Shown: positions 1-9,816, counted from the first letter of the stretch. The stretch: 64,000 nt of DNA from JAWLHK01 sp041690355 [NCBI: bacterium] (GCA_041690355.1 JAWLHK010000015.1:33842-97841), one strand, 5' to 3'. Notes: a model not told the origin generated them from the sequence alone. Numbers and translations are program-made.

Positions 1-999
1 CTCTTTGCGGTACTCCCGCTGCAGGCCGCGGCGAGTGAACTCGTGCCCGTGCGCATCGGCACCGAACCTCCGGGGGCGCGGGTCTACATCGACGGCGTGC
101 TGCGCGGTGAAACCCCGGCGTCGCTGCAGATGCCCGCGGGCGAACACGATATCTTCCTCTACAAGCCGGGGATGCTCCCCGTGGCGCGGCGTGAGGTCTG
201 GTCGGCAGACGAGCGGCCGATTCTGCGCGAGACGCTGCGGACGCAGCGGGGCGGCGTCGTCGTCCTCTCCGATCCGCCGCGCGCCGAGGTGGTCATCGAC
301 GGGCGCGCCGTGGGGGTGACGCCGATCGCTTTCGAAGACATGCCGCCCGGCCGCTACCGGATCGAACTGCGGCGGAAAGGGTTCGAGCCCTGGCGCTCCG
401 AAATCGACGTCGGGGGGGGCCAGCCCGCCTTGGTCGACGTGCGCCTGGTGGGACCGCCGGTCTATCTCTGGGTCGAGGCCGCGCGGGGTTCGGCCGTATA
501 CCTCGACGGCTCCTATGCGGGTGACGTGACGGGCGACTCTCTCGGTTTGCGCGTGCGCCCGGGCACGCATGAGCTGCGCATCGTGCGCGGCGGTTTCGCC
601 TCGGTGCAGCAGCTCGTCATCGAGCCGGGGCGCGACGCCTTCGCGCAGGAAGGCGAGATGCAGCGTATCCCCAACGCCGCCGTACCCGAGCGTGCCGCCT
701 TGAATCCGCGCTGGTACGCCGTCGCCGGCGGCTCGGCCGTGGCCCTGGGGGGGGCGACCCTCGCCGTCGTGTCGGCCGTGCAGGCTTCGGGCGCCCGCGA
801 CGACTACGAGAGCGCCTGGCGCCGTGCCGAGATTGCCGATGCGCGCGGGCGCATCGTCTCGGCCAACCGGCTCATCTGGGTCGGCAGCGGCCTGGCCGCG
901 CTGGGGGCCGCCGGGGTCTGGTGGGCCTGGCCGAGCGCACCGGCGGCCATCGGATTTCGCACCGACGGCGTTACGCTCACGTGGAGGATGGCGCCATGA
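1..999 (+). CDS. PEGA-domain membrane/envelope protein, 5' end cut by the window edge
   Basis: The frame is open from base 1, so the true start lies upstream; 332 residues are visible. The first residues (LFAVLPLQAAAS) look like the end of a Sec signal peptide. Two clear PEGA repeats follow, GTEPPGARVYIDGVLRGETP and SDPPRAEVVIDGRAVGVTP, and a third weaker one carries VYLDGSYAGDV. PEGA modules are beta-rich extracytoplasmic domains often linked to surface proteins. Near the C-terminus are two hydrophobic segments, one beginning YAVAGGSAVALGG and one LIWVGSGLAALGAAG, so the protein is probably anchored by its C-terminal part. The stop overlaps the next start (ATGA at 996-999), implying an operon with the lipoprotein gene. 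The specific function is unknown. Confidence 0.8.
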   Translation, partial: LFAVLPLQAAASELVPVRIGTEPPGARVYIDGVLRGETPASLQMPAGEHDIFLYKPGMLPVARREVWSADERPILRETLRTQRGGVVVLSDPPRAEVVIDGRAVGVTPIAFEDMPPGRYRIELRRKGFEPWRSEIDVGGGQPALVDVRLVGPPVYLWVEAARGSAVYLDGSYAGDVTGDSLGLRVRPGTHELRIVRGGFASVQQLVIEPGRDAFAQEGEMQRIPNAAVPERAALNPRWYAVAGGSAVALGGATLAVVSAVQASGARDDYESAWRRAEIADARGRIVSANRLIWVGSGLAALGAAGVWWAWPSAPAAIGFRTDGVTLTWRMAP

Positions 1000-1577
1000 T
1001 CCGCTTTTGGATTCTCTCCCTGGCCTGGCTGGCGATGACGGCCTGCGCGTCGGAGACCTTCGACAATCCCTACGACCCCGAAGGGAGCGCCTTTGTCGAT
1101 GCCTGCGCCGAGGCGCCCGCCGAAGCCGCGGAAAACTGCATTCTCTGGTTCGATGCGAAGCGCCTCGACGGGTGGCACGTCGTCGAATCGAGCTCCACGT
1201 ACAGCGTACGCGTGCGCAACGACGATCCGTTGCATCCCGGCGTCCTGATCCTCCCCGCCTGTGAAAATACGTGGATCGAACGCGAGGTTCCGGTCTCGGG
1301 CGCGGCGGCCGAGCTGCGCGTCGTCTGGCAGCTGCCGGCCGATTCGACGGCCGGGTTCGAGCTGTCGCTCAATCGCCGTCCGCAGCCGCTCGACACCGTG
1401 GGTCTCGTGGGCGACGATGCCGGGTGGAATGAGAGCACTCTCGTCATTCCGGCCGGAACATTCCGCGCCGGCGACGTCGCGCAGGTGCGGCTCGCTGCGG
1501 CCGGACTTCTCGGCCCCGATTGCGGAAGCACGATCGCCGTGGATCGGGTGCGCATGACGGCGCTCGCAGGTCAGTGA
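996..1577 (+). CDS. Putative lipoprotein of unknown function
   Basis: 193 residues. The ATG at 996 overlaps the stop of the PEGA gene and has a GGAGG-type ribosome site at about 983-987. The N-terminus MIRFWILSLAWLAMTACASE is a lipoprotein signal with lipobox MTAC, so the mature protein should start at the cysteine and be lipid-anchored. The remainder is acidic and predicted beta-rich, with four further Cys residues (for example ACAEAPAEAAENC). I recognise no family. Coupling to the PEGA protein suggests a shared envelope role, which is inference from position only. Confidence 0.7.
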   Translation: MIRFWILSLAWLAMTACASETFDNPYDPEGSAFVDACAEAPAEAAENCILWFDAKRLDGWHVVESSSTYSVRVRNDDPLHPGVLILPACENTWIEREVPVSGAAAELRVVWQLPADSTAGFELSLNRRPQPLDTVGLVGDDAGWNESTLVIPAGTFRAGDVAQVRLAAAGLLGPDCGSTIAVDRVRMTALAGQ

Positions 1578-1579
1578 TA

Positions 1580-1691
1580 GCTGGGCGCTGGTTGCTGGTC
1601 GCTGGACGCTGGACGCCGGGCGCCCGACTCTGGACTCTCGACTCTCGACTCTTGACTCTTGACTCTGGACTCTGGACTCCGGACGCTGACT
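1580..1691. repeat. Heptamer array of 16 units abutting the cca start
   Basis: Sixteen consecutive 7-bp units fill the gap between the lipoprotein and cca. Units drift from GCTGGAC (left) through TCTCGAC and TCTTGAC to TCTGGAC and TCCGGAC (right). The reading period of 7 never slips although the unit sequence changes. The array ends one base before the cca ATG, so no Shine-Dalgarno sequence precedes that codon. Related period-7 arrays occur elsewhere in the window. Confidence 0.85.
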
Positions 1692-1692
1692 G

Positions 1693-2994
1693 ATGCCTGA
1701 CGACCTCGCCATACCCCCAGGGGCCCTGAAGGTCATGAACGTGCTCCGTGCGGCGGGCCATACTGCAGTGCTCGCGGGGGGCTCGGTGCGCGACGTCGTG
1801 CTCGGGCGCGCCCCGCGCGACTGGGACGTCGCCACGTCGGCCCCCGGCGAACAGGTGCAGTCCCTTTTCCCCCGCGTCAATCCGGTCGGTCTGCGCCACA
1901 ACACCGTCGGGGTATTCGAGGAGGAGAGCTGGATCGAGGTCACGACCTTTCGCGACCGCCAGCGTACGCTCGAGGGGGATCTGGCCTTGCGCGACTTCAC
2001 CGTCAACGCCATGGCCCTGGATCCCGAAACCGGCCGGATCATCGATCCGCTCGGCGGACGGGCCGACCTCGGGGCCGGGGTGCTGCGCGCCTGCGGAAGT
2101 GCGCTCGATCGCTTCACTGACGATCCGCTGCGCATTCTTCGCGCGGCCCGCTTTCTGGCCGAGCTGGGGCTCGAGCCGGATGCGGACGTCACGCAGGCCG
2201 CCGCCGCGCTGGCGGCCCGTCTCGAGTCGATCGCCCCCGAGCGCATCCGCGACGAATGGCTGAAACTGCTTGTCGGCCCCGAGACCCGGCGCGCCTTCGC
2301 CTGGCTCGAGCGCACGGGGGTGACCGCCGTGATTCTCCCGCCCCTGGCCGTGACGGTCGGGGTCGCCCAGAACCGCTGGCATCGATTCGACGTCTACGGA
2401 CACACGGTCGAAACAGTAGCCCGCGCCGACGCCGACGTCGAGGTGCGTCTGGCCGGCCTCTTTCACGATCTGGGGAAGCCGGCCGTGCGCCAGTGGCGGA
2501 ATAATGACTACACCTTCTACAACCACGAGCGGATCAGCGCCGAGATCGCCTCGGCGACGCTGACCGCGTGGCGGCTGCCCCAGCGGCTGCGCGACCGCGT
2601 CGTATCGCTGGTCGCGAACCACATGTTCCACTACGACCCGGCGTGGACCGACGCGGCCGTACGCCGTTTTCTGCGCCGTGTGAGCCCCGAACTGCTCGAT
2701 CCCCAGTTCCGCCTGCGCCTGGCCGACAGCGCGGCGGCCGGTCTCGGGGGCGAAGCCGAGGCGGCGCAGAACCTGGCCGAGTTGCGGGGGCGCATCGAGC
2801 GGGAGATGGCCGCCCGTCGCGCGCTGCGCATCACCGATCTCCCCGTCGACGGCCACGACGTCATGCGCGTGACCGGGGCGACCGGCCCCCGCATCGGCGT
2901 CGTCCTGCGCATGCTGCTCGAGCGGGTGACCGACGATCCGGCCTTGAACGATCGCGACCGGCTGCTGCGCGAGCTCGAAACGCTCGCCGAATAG
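1693..2994 (+). CDS. cca: CCA tRNA nucleotidyltransferase with HD domain
   Basis: 433 residues. It adds or repairs the 3'-CCA end of tRNAs in the cytoplasm. The class II nucleotidyltransferase head is clear: GGSVRDVVLGRAPRDWDV supplies the GG motif and the two metal-binding Asp residues (near residues 32-48). RDFTVNAMALD follows, then the RNA-binding head region with DDPLRILRAARF. An HD-type phosphohydrolase domain follows (HRFDVYGHTVETV, FHDLGKP), as in long bacterial CCA enzymes or the related poly(A) polymerases. The CCA role is favoured because this is a single compact protein; a poly(A) polymerase cannot be excluded. The annotated ATG directly follows a heptamer array without a ribosome site, so a start at Met15 (1735) is an alternative. 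Confidence 0.88.
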   Translation: MPDDLAIPPGALKVMNVLRAAGHTAVLAGGSVRDVVLGRAPRDWDVATSAPGEQVQSLFPRVNPVGLRHNTVGVFEEESWIEVTTFRDRQRTLEGDLALRDFTVNAMALDPETGRIIDPLGGRADLGAGVLRACGSALDRFTDDPLRILRAARFLAELGLEPDADVTQAAAALAARLESIAPERIRDEWLKLLVGPETRRAFAWLERTGVTAVILPPLAVTVGVAQNRWHRFDVYGHTVETVARADADVEVRLAGLFHDLGKPAVRQWRNNDYTFYNHERISAEIASATLTAWRLPQRLRDRVVSLVANHMFHYDPAWTDAAVRRFLRRVSPELLDPQFRLRLADSAAAGLGGEAEAAQNLAELRGRIEREMAARRALRITDLPVDGHDVMRVTGATGPRIGVVLRMLLERVTDDPALNDRDRLLRELETLAE

Positions 2995-3131
2995 ACGGTT
3001 CCGCCTCGAATCCGCCCCCTGTCAAGCCCGGGGGCCTCGCTGAAGGCCCGCCCCGGCCTGGCCCGCAGTTTTCCCCCTAGACTGAGAAGGAAGGGCCGCA
3101 CAGGTTCGTGCGGCGGGGAGGGGTGCGTAGC

Positions 3132-3554
3132 GTGGACCTGCGAAGCCGGTATCTGCTCTGGATCAATATCCTGATGTTCTTTCTCGGCTTCGGCCTCGTG
3201 TTTCGCGTGGCGGCCATCTGGGCGACCTCGGATAGCGAGCGCGCCGGGACCACGTCGGATGCAGAGTGGGAGCGCAGCCTGCGCTCGGCCGATCCCGTGG
3301 CCGCAGACATGAGCCTGACCTCGGCCGTGCAGACCGCCCTGCAGCTCGATCCCGAACTGGCGGGCCTGCCGCTCAGCGTGACCACGCGCGCGCGGGTCGT
3401 TCACCTGGCCGGCGCCGTGGCCGACGAAGCCCAGCGCCGGCGCGCCGGGCTGCTTGCCCGCGGCGTCCCCGGCGTGCGCGCCGTCGAAAACCGGCTGCGC
3501 ACCGATCCGGCGGTGCGGCGCATGCCCCCCGGAACACCCCGGGCCGGACGGTGA
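3132..3554 (+). CDS. BON-domain protein with N-terminal membrane anchor
   Basis: About 140 residues. I chose the GTG at 3132 because GGGGAGGGG at about 3115-3123 sits at a normal ribosome-site distance. GTG codons at 3108 and 3123 are in the same frame but too close to that site or without one. The N-terminal stretch after LRSRYLLW is a single membrane helix. A BON domain follows (about residues 65-130), with a typical second half VVHLAGAVADEAQRRRAG and GVRAVENRLR. BON domains bind membranes or other envelope components in the periplasm. A second BON protein lies at 4159-4464. The exact role is unknown. Confidence 0.7.
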   Translation: MDLRSRYLLWINILMFFLGFGLVFRVAAIWATSDSERAGTTSDAEWERSLRSADPVAADMSLTSAVQTALQLDPELAGLPLSVTTRARVVHLAGAVADEAQRRRAGLLARGVPGVRAVENRLRTDPAVRRMPPGTPRAGR

Positions 3555-3781
3555 GGGCATGACAACCTTTCTACGCCTGATGGAACGGATGCCCGAAGCC
3601 GACGGCTCGCCCACGCCGCGGGGTGAACCGTGGGCCTGGCGGGGGATCGCGGGGAGCCCGCTGACCTGCAGGCAAGCGGCGGCCCCTTGGGCGTTCGATC
3701 CGGTCGTCCCCCCCGTTGTGTGAATCCGCGATGCGTTGCTAAACTGGCAATATATTTCTACCCGTACCAAGAGGGCACGTT
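3555..3781. other. Intergenic region without a convincing gene
   Basis: 227 bp between the BON gene and the YqjD-like gene. Short open frames here have no ribosome site and no recognisable product. The right end (about 3735-3765) is AT-richer, with GTTGCTAAACTGGCAATATA close to the next gene, so the promoter of that gene is probably here. No hairpin terminator is evident. Confidence 0.4.
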
Positions 3782-4078
3782 ATGGCAGCTGATACCGTCC
3801 GCGGCAGGCAGGGTGAGTCCGAAGCAGAAGAGGCCGGGTTTCAGGATCGGTTGAACCGGCAGGTCGAGCAGGCGCGCCAGCGCTTCAACGAGGGGATGCT
3901 GACCGCCCGCGACCGGCTGGGGGATGCGCGGCTGCGGGCCGGCGACGCCTGGGACGACGCCGTCGATTTCGTGCGCGAGAATCCCGGCAAGATCATCGTT
4001 GCGTCACTCGGGCTCGGGGTTGCCGTGGGGCTTACCGTGCGCTTCCTGCGCATGCGAAGCGGCGAAGACATCGAGTGA
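3782..4078 (+). CDS. YqjD/ElaB-like (DUF883-type) membrane-anchored small protein
   Basis: 98 residues. The architecture is a charged, probably helical N-terminal two-thirds (LNRQVEQARQRFNEGMLTAR, about 20-60) ending in a single C-terminal helix. The junction VRENPGKIIVASLGLGVAVG resembles the ENP-then-membrane-helix signature of the E. coli YqjD/ElaB/YgaM group, which are inner-membrane, ribosome-associated stationary-phase proteins. The ATG at 3782 follows GAGGGCACGTT. Neighbouring BON proteins fit an envelope stress setting, but ribosome binding here is only inferred from the family. Confidence 0.65.
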   Translation: MAADTVRGRQGESEAEEAGFQDRLNRQVEQARQRFNEGMLTARDRLGDARLRAGDAWDDAVDFVRENPGKIIVASLGLGVAVGLTVRFLRMRSGEDIE

Positions 4079-4158
4079 CGTAAGCCGGGCCGAAGCGGCG
4101 CGACTTCCGGGCCCGGGTCTGGCGGCGCGCCGTTTCAACCGGCCACCAGGGGGGACCT

Positions 4159-4464
4159 ATGCAACGTGAGTTTCGTGGCGTCGTCTGCGCGGGGCTGCTC
4201 GCCTTGGCCTCGGCGTGTGCGACGGGCTCGGGTACGCGTCAGGGGGATGTCGAAGTCTCCGACGGCTGGATCAACACCCGCGTGCGCACCGAGATTGAGC
4301 AGATCGCCGATGCCCGCGACCGGGTTTCGGTCCGCACGCAGAACGGCGTCGTCTACTTGTCGGGAACGGTCGACAGCGTGGCCGATATCGAAAAAATCGA
4401 AGAGCGGGCGACCGCCGTGCGCGGCGTGCGCGAAGTCAAGAACGATCTGCGGGTCATACAATGA
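4159..4464 (+). CDS. BON-domain lipoprotein
   Basis: 101 residues. A lipoprotein signal ends at LALASAC (Cys20). A single BON domain follows (about residues 35-100), with RVRTEIEQIADARDRV, GVVYLSGTVDSVADIEKIEE and GVREVKNDLRVIQ, which matches the conserved second strand and terminal strand of the OsmY/BON fold. It is expected to sit on the periplasmic face of a membrane. A GGGGG ribosome site precedes the ATG. The stop overlaps the next small frame (ATGA). Confidence 0.8.
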   Translation: MQREFRGVVCAGLLALASACATGSGTRQGDVEVSDGWINTRVRTEIEQIADARDRVSVRTQNGVVYLSGTVDSVADIEKIEERATAVRGVREVKNDLRVIQ

Positions 4465-4682
4465 CGCTCGCGCGCCTCTTCTGGCTGCTGACCGCCTCGG
4501 GCGGCGAAGTAATGGGGCGCGAACTCGTCTACGGGGTGGCCGCGCTGTCGCTGCAGGTGTCGCTGGCCATGCTCATCCTCACCGCGCTGCTGGCGCCGCC
4601 GGTTCCCCGGCGCGCGCCCTCCGCGTCGCTCTCCGGGCGCGCGCATACCACACCGGCCTTGCCTCCGGCGCCTCTCCGGTGA
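4461..4682 (+). CDS. Possible small membrane protein
   Basis: 73 residues, starting in an ATGA overlap with the BON lipoprotein stop. It has one clear hydrophobic helix (VAALSLQVSLAMLILTALLA, about residues 26-45) and a Pro/Ala/Ser-rich tail. Translational coupling and the membrane helix favour a real gene, but the tail looks like generic GC-rich translation and no family is recognised. Low to moderate confidence. Confidence 0.35.
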   Translation: MTLARLFWLLTASGGEVMGRELVYGVAALSLQVSLAMLILTALLAPPVPRRAPSASLSGRAHTTPALPPAPLR

Positions 4683-4758
4683 CGGCGTCCGCGTCACTTT
4701 TCCAGGGTCCTCACGTTTCCCACATCCCTCATGCCGGAGCCCCGCGCCTGCCGGCTCT

Positions 4759-5124
4759 TCAGGACGCCTGTCCGCCGAGCCCCGGCGCGGCGGCGAAAAT
4801 CTCGGCGAGCCGCAGCAGGTAGCGGCGGCTCGCGGGAGACAGATCGACCGACGTCAGCCCGCGCTCGCGGGCCGGGTCGGCGGCCTCGCGCGACTCGGCG
4901 CGCACGATGCGCCCGCGCAGGGGTACCACCTCGCTCGCCAGAATGAGCAAGGCCTCGACCGGGCCTTCGGGCGGGGCCTCTCCGGCATGCTCGAGGCGGA
5001 TACCCGTCAGGCTCAGGTCGAGCGTACAGCCGTGCACGATCTGGCCGGCCTGGGTCTGCAGACAGATGAAATGCCGGCTGGCGACGCGCGGAAAGCGCCG
5101 CCGGTTCATGCGCCCGATGTTCAT
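4759..5124 (-). CDS. PilZ-domain protein, predicted c-di-GMP receptor
   Basis: 121 residues, on the opposite strand to its neighbours. The PilZ signature is present: an N-terminal Arg cluster (RMNRRRFPRV, with RxxxR spacing) and the later DLSLTGIRLE, which fits the DxSxxG element that grips cyclic di-GMP. It is a single-domain cytoplasmic protein of usual PilZ length. The start is supported by GAGAGGGG upstream. It is the only obvious c-di-GMP component in the window, and no GGDEF or EAL protein was seen. It could be an output adaptor for motility or surface attachment, which is family inference. Confidence 0.82.
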   Translation of the reverse strand: MNIGRMNRRRFPRVASRHFICLQTQAGQIVHGCTLDLSLTGIRLEHAGEAPPEGPVEALLILASEVVPLRGRIVRAESREAADPARERGLTSVDLSPASRRYLLRLAEIFAAAPGLGGQAS

Positions 5125-5203
5125 GCTTCGCCCCTCTCTGTGTTCAGGATAACCGGCGAGCGGCGGGTCGCCTGACCGTGCGCCCGAGTGAAGGCCCGGG
5201 CGG

Positions 5204-5233
5204 GTGACAGGGCGCCGCCGGCTGGGGTACAGT
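5204..5233 (+). promoter_or_regulatory. Candidate sigma70 promoter for the first HAD gene
   Basis: GTGACA (5204-5209), an 18-bp spacer and TACAGT (5228-5233) lie 20 bp before the ATG at 5254. The match is moderate and not tested. Confidence 0.35.
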
Positions 5234-5253
5234 GATCGTCAGGGTTTTTCTTC

Positions 5254-5913
5254 ATGCACAACCTTCCCATCCGGGCGGCCGTCTTTGACATGGACGGCAC
5301 GCTGGCCGACACGTTCCCCGACATTCTCGACCAGTTCAACCGGATCCTCGTGCGGCACGGCCGGCCGGCCATCGATTTTCCGACGATGGTCAGCCTGCTC
5401 GGTCCCACCGAGGCCGAGATACTGCACGGCCTGCTTCCGCACCGGCCCGTGGGCGAATGCGAATCTGAAATCGTGGCGGCCATGGAAGCGGGCGCGCCGA
5501 TTGCGCTCTTCGACGGCATGCGCGAGGTGCTCGCGGCGGCCCGGGACTCCGGCCTGCGCATCGGCCTGTACACCGGCGCGGGACGGGGCTGCGGCGCGGC
5601 GCGCCTGCGCCGGATGGGGCTCGCCGGCGACGTTGACGCCTTTCTGACCGGCGACGACGTCACCCGCTCGAAGCCCGCGCCAGACGGGCTGCTGCACATG
5701 GCCGGCCTGCTGGGCGTGGCGCCGGAGCATTCGGTCTACATCGGCGACTCGCACCTCGACGTGCAGGCCGCCCGTGCGGCCGGCATGCGGGCCCTGGGCG
5801 TGCTCTGGGGGGTCAGCGACCGGGCGCGGCTCGCCGCCGAAGCGCCGGATGCCATCGCCGAGGCGCCGGCCGAGCTGCTGGCCTGGCTGCGTGACCGCGC
5901 CGGGGCGGAATGA
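5254..5913 (+). CDS. HAD-superfamily phosphatase (phosphoglycolate phosphatase-like)
   Basis: 219 residues. HAD motif I is FDMDGTLADT (about residues 10-19), with the nucleophile Asp and acid/base Asp. A helical cap follows. Motif II is near LYTGAGRG, motif III is the Lys in RSKPAPDG, and motif IV is YIGDSHLDVQAARAAG, giving the two metal-binding acidic residues. This is the HAD-IA phosphoglycolate phosphatase / beta-phosphoglucomutase layout. The substrate is not determinable from motifs. A second HAD gene follows after 7 bp, so two related hydrolases are co-transcribed. Confidence 0.8.
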   Translation: MHNLPIRAAVFDMDGTLADTFPDILDQFNRILVRHGRPAIDFPTMVSLLGPTEAEILHGLLPHRPVGECESEIVAAMEAGAPIALFDGMREVLAAARDSGLRIGLYTGAGRGCGAARLRRMGLAGDVDAFLTGDDVTRSKPAPDGLLHMAGLLGVAPEHSVYIGDSHLDVQAARAAGMRALGVLWGVSDRARLAAEAPDAIAEAPAELLAWLRDRAGAE

Positions 5914-5920
5914 GGGAAGG

Positions 5921-6544
5921 GTGGCGCCGCGCAAACCGCTCGTCATCTTCGATCTCGATGGCACGCTGCTCGACAGCGCCGCCTGGCTTCTGGCGGCCGT
6001 GAACCAGGTGCTGGCCCCCTTTGTGTCCGTGTCGTGGACGGTCGAGGATCTGGTCGCGACGGCCGGCGGCGCCGAGCACCATGTGTTCGCACGCGTGGTT
6101 CCCCCCGAGGCCTTGACCGGCGTGCTCGAGGCCTACGGGCATGCGTTGCGGGAACCCGGACGGCTGCGGCCCCATGCGGGCGCCGAAGGCGTTCTCGAGC
6201 AGCTTGCGGCGCGCGGGCACCGGCTGGCGCTCTTCTCGGGCGCGGGTACGGCGCTGGGCGAACTGCGGTTGCGCCACGTGGGCTGGTCTCATCGCTTCTC
6301 GCCGCGCGTCTGGGGCGATCAGGTCGCCGCCAAGCCGGCGCCCGACGGTATCCGGCGTGTCATCGAATTTGCCGGCGCCGCCGCGGGACAGGCCATCTAT
6401 GTCGGCGATACGCCCAAAGACGCCCAGGCGGCAGCGGCGGCCGGCGTCGACTTCGTCGGGTGCGCCTGGGGCGACGTGCCCGGGGGACCCGCGTGCGCGT
6501 CGCTCGCCGCGCGCCTCGAAGACCTGCTCACGCTGATCGATTGA
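5921..6544 (+). CDS. Second HAD-superfamily hydrolase
   Basis: 207 residues from the GTG at 5921, with GAGGGAAGG immediately upstream. The GTG is the first start in frame before the catalytic motif. Motif I is FDLDGTLLDSA, motif II is LFSGAGTALGE, the motif III Lys is in AAKPAPDG, and motif IV is YVGDTPKDAQAAAAAG. It resembles its upstream neighbour in size and motif spacing, so the pair may be a divergent duplication. The cap sequence differs, which suggests another substrate. Its 3' end overlaps the convergent MFS gene by 17 bp. Confidence 0.75.
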   Translation: MAPRKPLVIFDLDGTLLDSAAWLLAAVNQVLAPFVSVSWTVEDLVATAGGAEHHVFARVVPPEALTGVLEAYGHALREPGRLRPHAGAEGVLEQLAARGHRLALFSGAGTALGELRLRHVGWSHRFSPRVWGDQVAAKPAPDGIRRVIEFAGAAAGQAIYVGDTPKDAQAAAAAGVDFVGCAWGDVPGGPACASLAARLEDLLTLID

Positions 6545-7709
6545 CCGCGCGCGGCTGTGAGAGCACGGCCGCCACGGTCGCCAGCACCCCCACGGTTCCC
6601 CCGATGAGAAACATGGTCGAGTTTCCCCAGTGATCGTAGGCGTAGCCGGCGACCAGCATGCCGGTCATCTGGCCGAATCCGGTCGCCATCGCCGCCAGAC
6701 CCTGACCGGTGGCGCGCAGCCGATCGGGAACAAGCGCGGCAATCTGCCGCACGCTGGCCACGTAGAGCAGGGCAAAGGCGATGCCGTGCAGCGGCGCTAG
6801 CACGAGCAGCATGGCGGCGCCCGGCTGCGTGGCATATGCGAACCAGCGCAGGGTTTCGAGCAGGAAACCGGCCGCGAGCACCCGCCGGGTGCCGATGCGC
6901 TCGATGAAGCGGTCGACACCGTACATGACGAGCACCTCGATGGTCACCGCGATGCCCCACGTCCAGGCCACGATGCGGCCGCTGTAGCCGAGGTCCTGCA
7001 CGAAGAGCGTGTAAAAGCCGTTGAACGGCGCCCCGGCCATGCGGTTGAAGAAGAGGGCCACGAGCAGGATCAGGACGGGCGCGGTGCGCAGCAGGGCGCC
7101 CACCTCGCGCGGGGCCGGAGCCCCGGCGAGCGACCCCTGGGGTCCGGCGGCGGCCGTCATGTAGATGGCGAAAAGGACGTGTCCGGCGAGCAGGCCGCCG
7201 GCGATGGCCGCGGTCGGCAGCGACGGAAACAGGGTGCCGAGGGCGAAGCTGGTGACGATGAAACCCACCGAGCCCCAGAGGCGGATGCGACCGTAGCGTC
7301 CGCTGTAGGTCGACAGGTGGCTCAGCGTGGCGGCGTCGAGCAGGGGAATGAGCGGCGCGATGGCGGCGTAGTAGAGCAGGCCGCCGGCGAAGAGCCCCGC
7401 CCGCGACTCCGTCGCCATGAGCACGCCGAGCCCCCCCACGGCGGCCCAGGCCGCCAGCACGGTCCAGAAGCGGGGCCCCCGCCATCGATCGGCGGCATAG
7501 CCCCAGACCGGCGGCATGACCGCCCGCAGAAGGGGGCCCGCGGCGAGCAGGAGGCCGATGAGCGACCCGTCGATGCCGCGCCCTTTGAGATAGGCGGGAA
7601 AATAGGGAACGTAGATGCCGAACGTGCCGAAGAAGAGCAGAAACGCGATGACCAGGTGGCGGCGTTCCTGCAATTGACGAGTGGCGATGGACGATTGACG
7701 ATTGGTCAA
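6528..7709 (-). CDS. MFS transporter of the HcaT/LacY-like (MFS_1_like) group
   Basis: 393 residues with about 12 hydrophobic helices. The N-terminal part FGTFGIYVPYFPAYLKGRGI and the loop GYAADRWRGPRFW (MFS motif A position between helices 2 and 3) resemble the 3-phenylpropionate/nucleoside-type proton symporters (HcaT family). The substrate is unknown. The annotated ATG lies in a heptamer array, which then encodes about the first 13 residues. A TTG at about 7673-7675 just before LQERRHLVIAF would give a more usual N-terminus. It overlaps the convergent HAD gene by 17 bp. Confidence 0.75.
   Translation of the reverse strand: MTNRQSSIATRQLQERRHLVIAFLLFFGTFGIYVPYFPAYLKGRGIDGSLIGLLLAAGPLLRAVMPPVWGYAADRWRGPRFWTVLAAWAAVGGLGVLMATESRAGLFAGGLLYYAAIAPLIPLLDAATLSHLSTYSGRYGRIRLWGSVGFIVTSFALGTLFPSLPTAAIAGGLLAGHVLFAIYMTAAAGPQGSLAGAPAPREVGALLRTAPVLILLVALFFNRMAGAPFNGFYTLFVQDLGYSGRIVAWTWGIAVTIEVLVMYGVDRFIERIGTRRVLAAGFLLETLRWFAYATQPGAAMLLVLAPLHGIAFALLYVASVRQIAALVPDRLRATGQGLAAMATGFGQMTGMLVAGYAYDHWGNSTMFLIGGTVGVLATVAAVLSQPRAVNRSA
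7671..7705. repeat. Heptamer array at the MFS gene 5' end
   Basis: Five 7-bp units: CAATTGA, CGAGTGG, CGATGGA, CGATTGA, CGATTGG. On the minus strand it overlaps the first codons of the annotated MFS gene. The units resemble those at 16070-16118 and 30368-30388. Confidence 0.75.
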
Positions 7710-7839
7710 GGGAATGGGCCGTGAAACGTCCCGGTATGAAGCGCCGAAGAACCCGTTTGCAGGTACTCAGCGCTTGGCGCTTGGGCTCGCTGTGCGGGCG
7801 GTTGGAGCCTTACGGTGGCCGATGTGCGGGAACCCTCAG

Positions 7840-7845
7840 TATAAT
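7840..7845 (+). promoter_or_regulatory. Consensus -10 box 10 bp before the Nudix start
   Basis: A perfect TATAAT lies at 7840-7845. The expected transcription start (about 7852) is only about 3 nt before the ATG at 7855, which would give an almost leaderless mRNA. No convincing -35 box is seen at the usual spacing. Confidence 0.4.
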
Positions 7846-7854
7846 GGATCAATT

Positions 7855-9626
<1,772 letters not shown>

Positions 9627-9680
9627 GGCCATGTGAGCCGAACGGCTTCCACAGCGAGGTACACGGCGCCGGAGAACGTC

Positions 9681-9730
9681 CATCCCGGAGGGATGGTCTG
9701 CGGTAGCCCGGGACGCGAGTCCCGGGAACG
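9681..9730. repeat. Twin-hairpin repeat downstream of tgt
   Basis: Hairpin 1 is CATCCC-GGA-GGGATG (9681-9695). Hairpin 2 is CCCGGGAC-GCGA-GTCCCGGG (9707-9726), a perfect 8-bp stem closed by a GNRA-type tetraloop. The pair CATCCCGGAGGGATG ... TAGCCCGGG resembles intergenic repeats I recall from many unrelated bacteria. There is no U-run, so it is not a standard terminator; it might stabilise the tgt 3' end. Confidence 0.6.
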
Positions 9731-9816
9731 TCGCGGCGCAGACGCGATTCCCCGGGCTCGGAAGCACCGGAACGGCGCGCGCGAGCCGTCCTTCGGGCCC
9801 CCGGGAGAGGCCTGAA

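Noticed and set aside
3454-3723. Small plus-strand frame after the BON gene
   Set aside because: It overlaps the BON gene, has no ribosome site, and its composition is that of out-of-frame GC-rich sequence.
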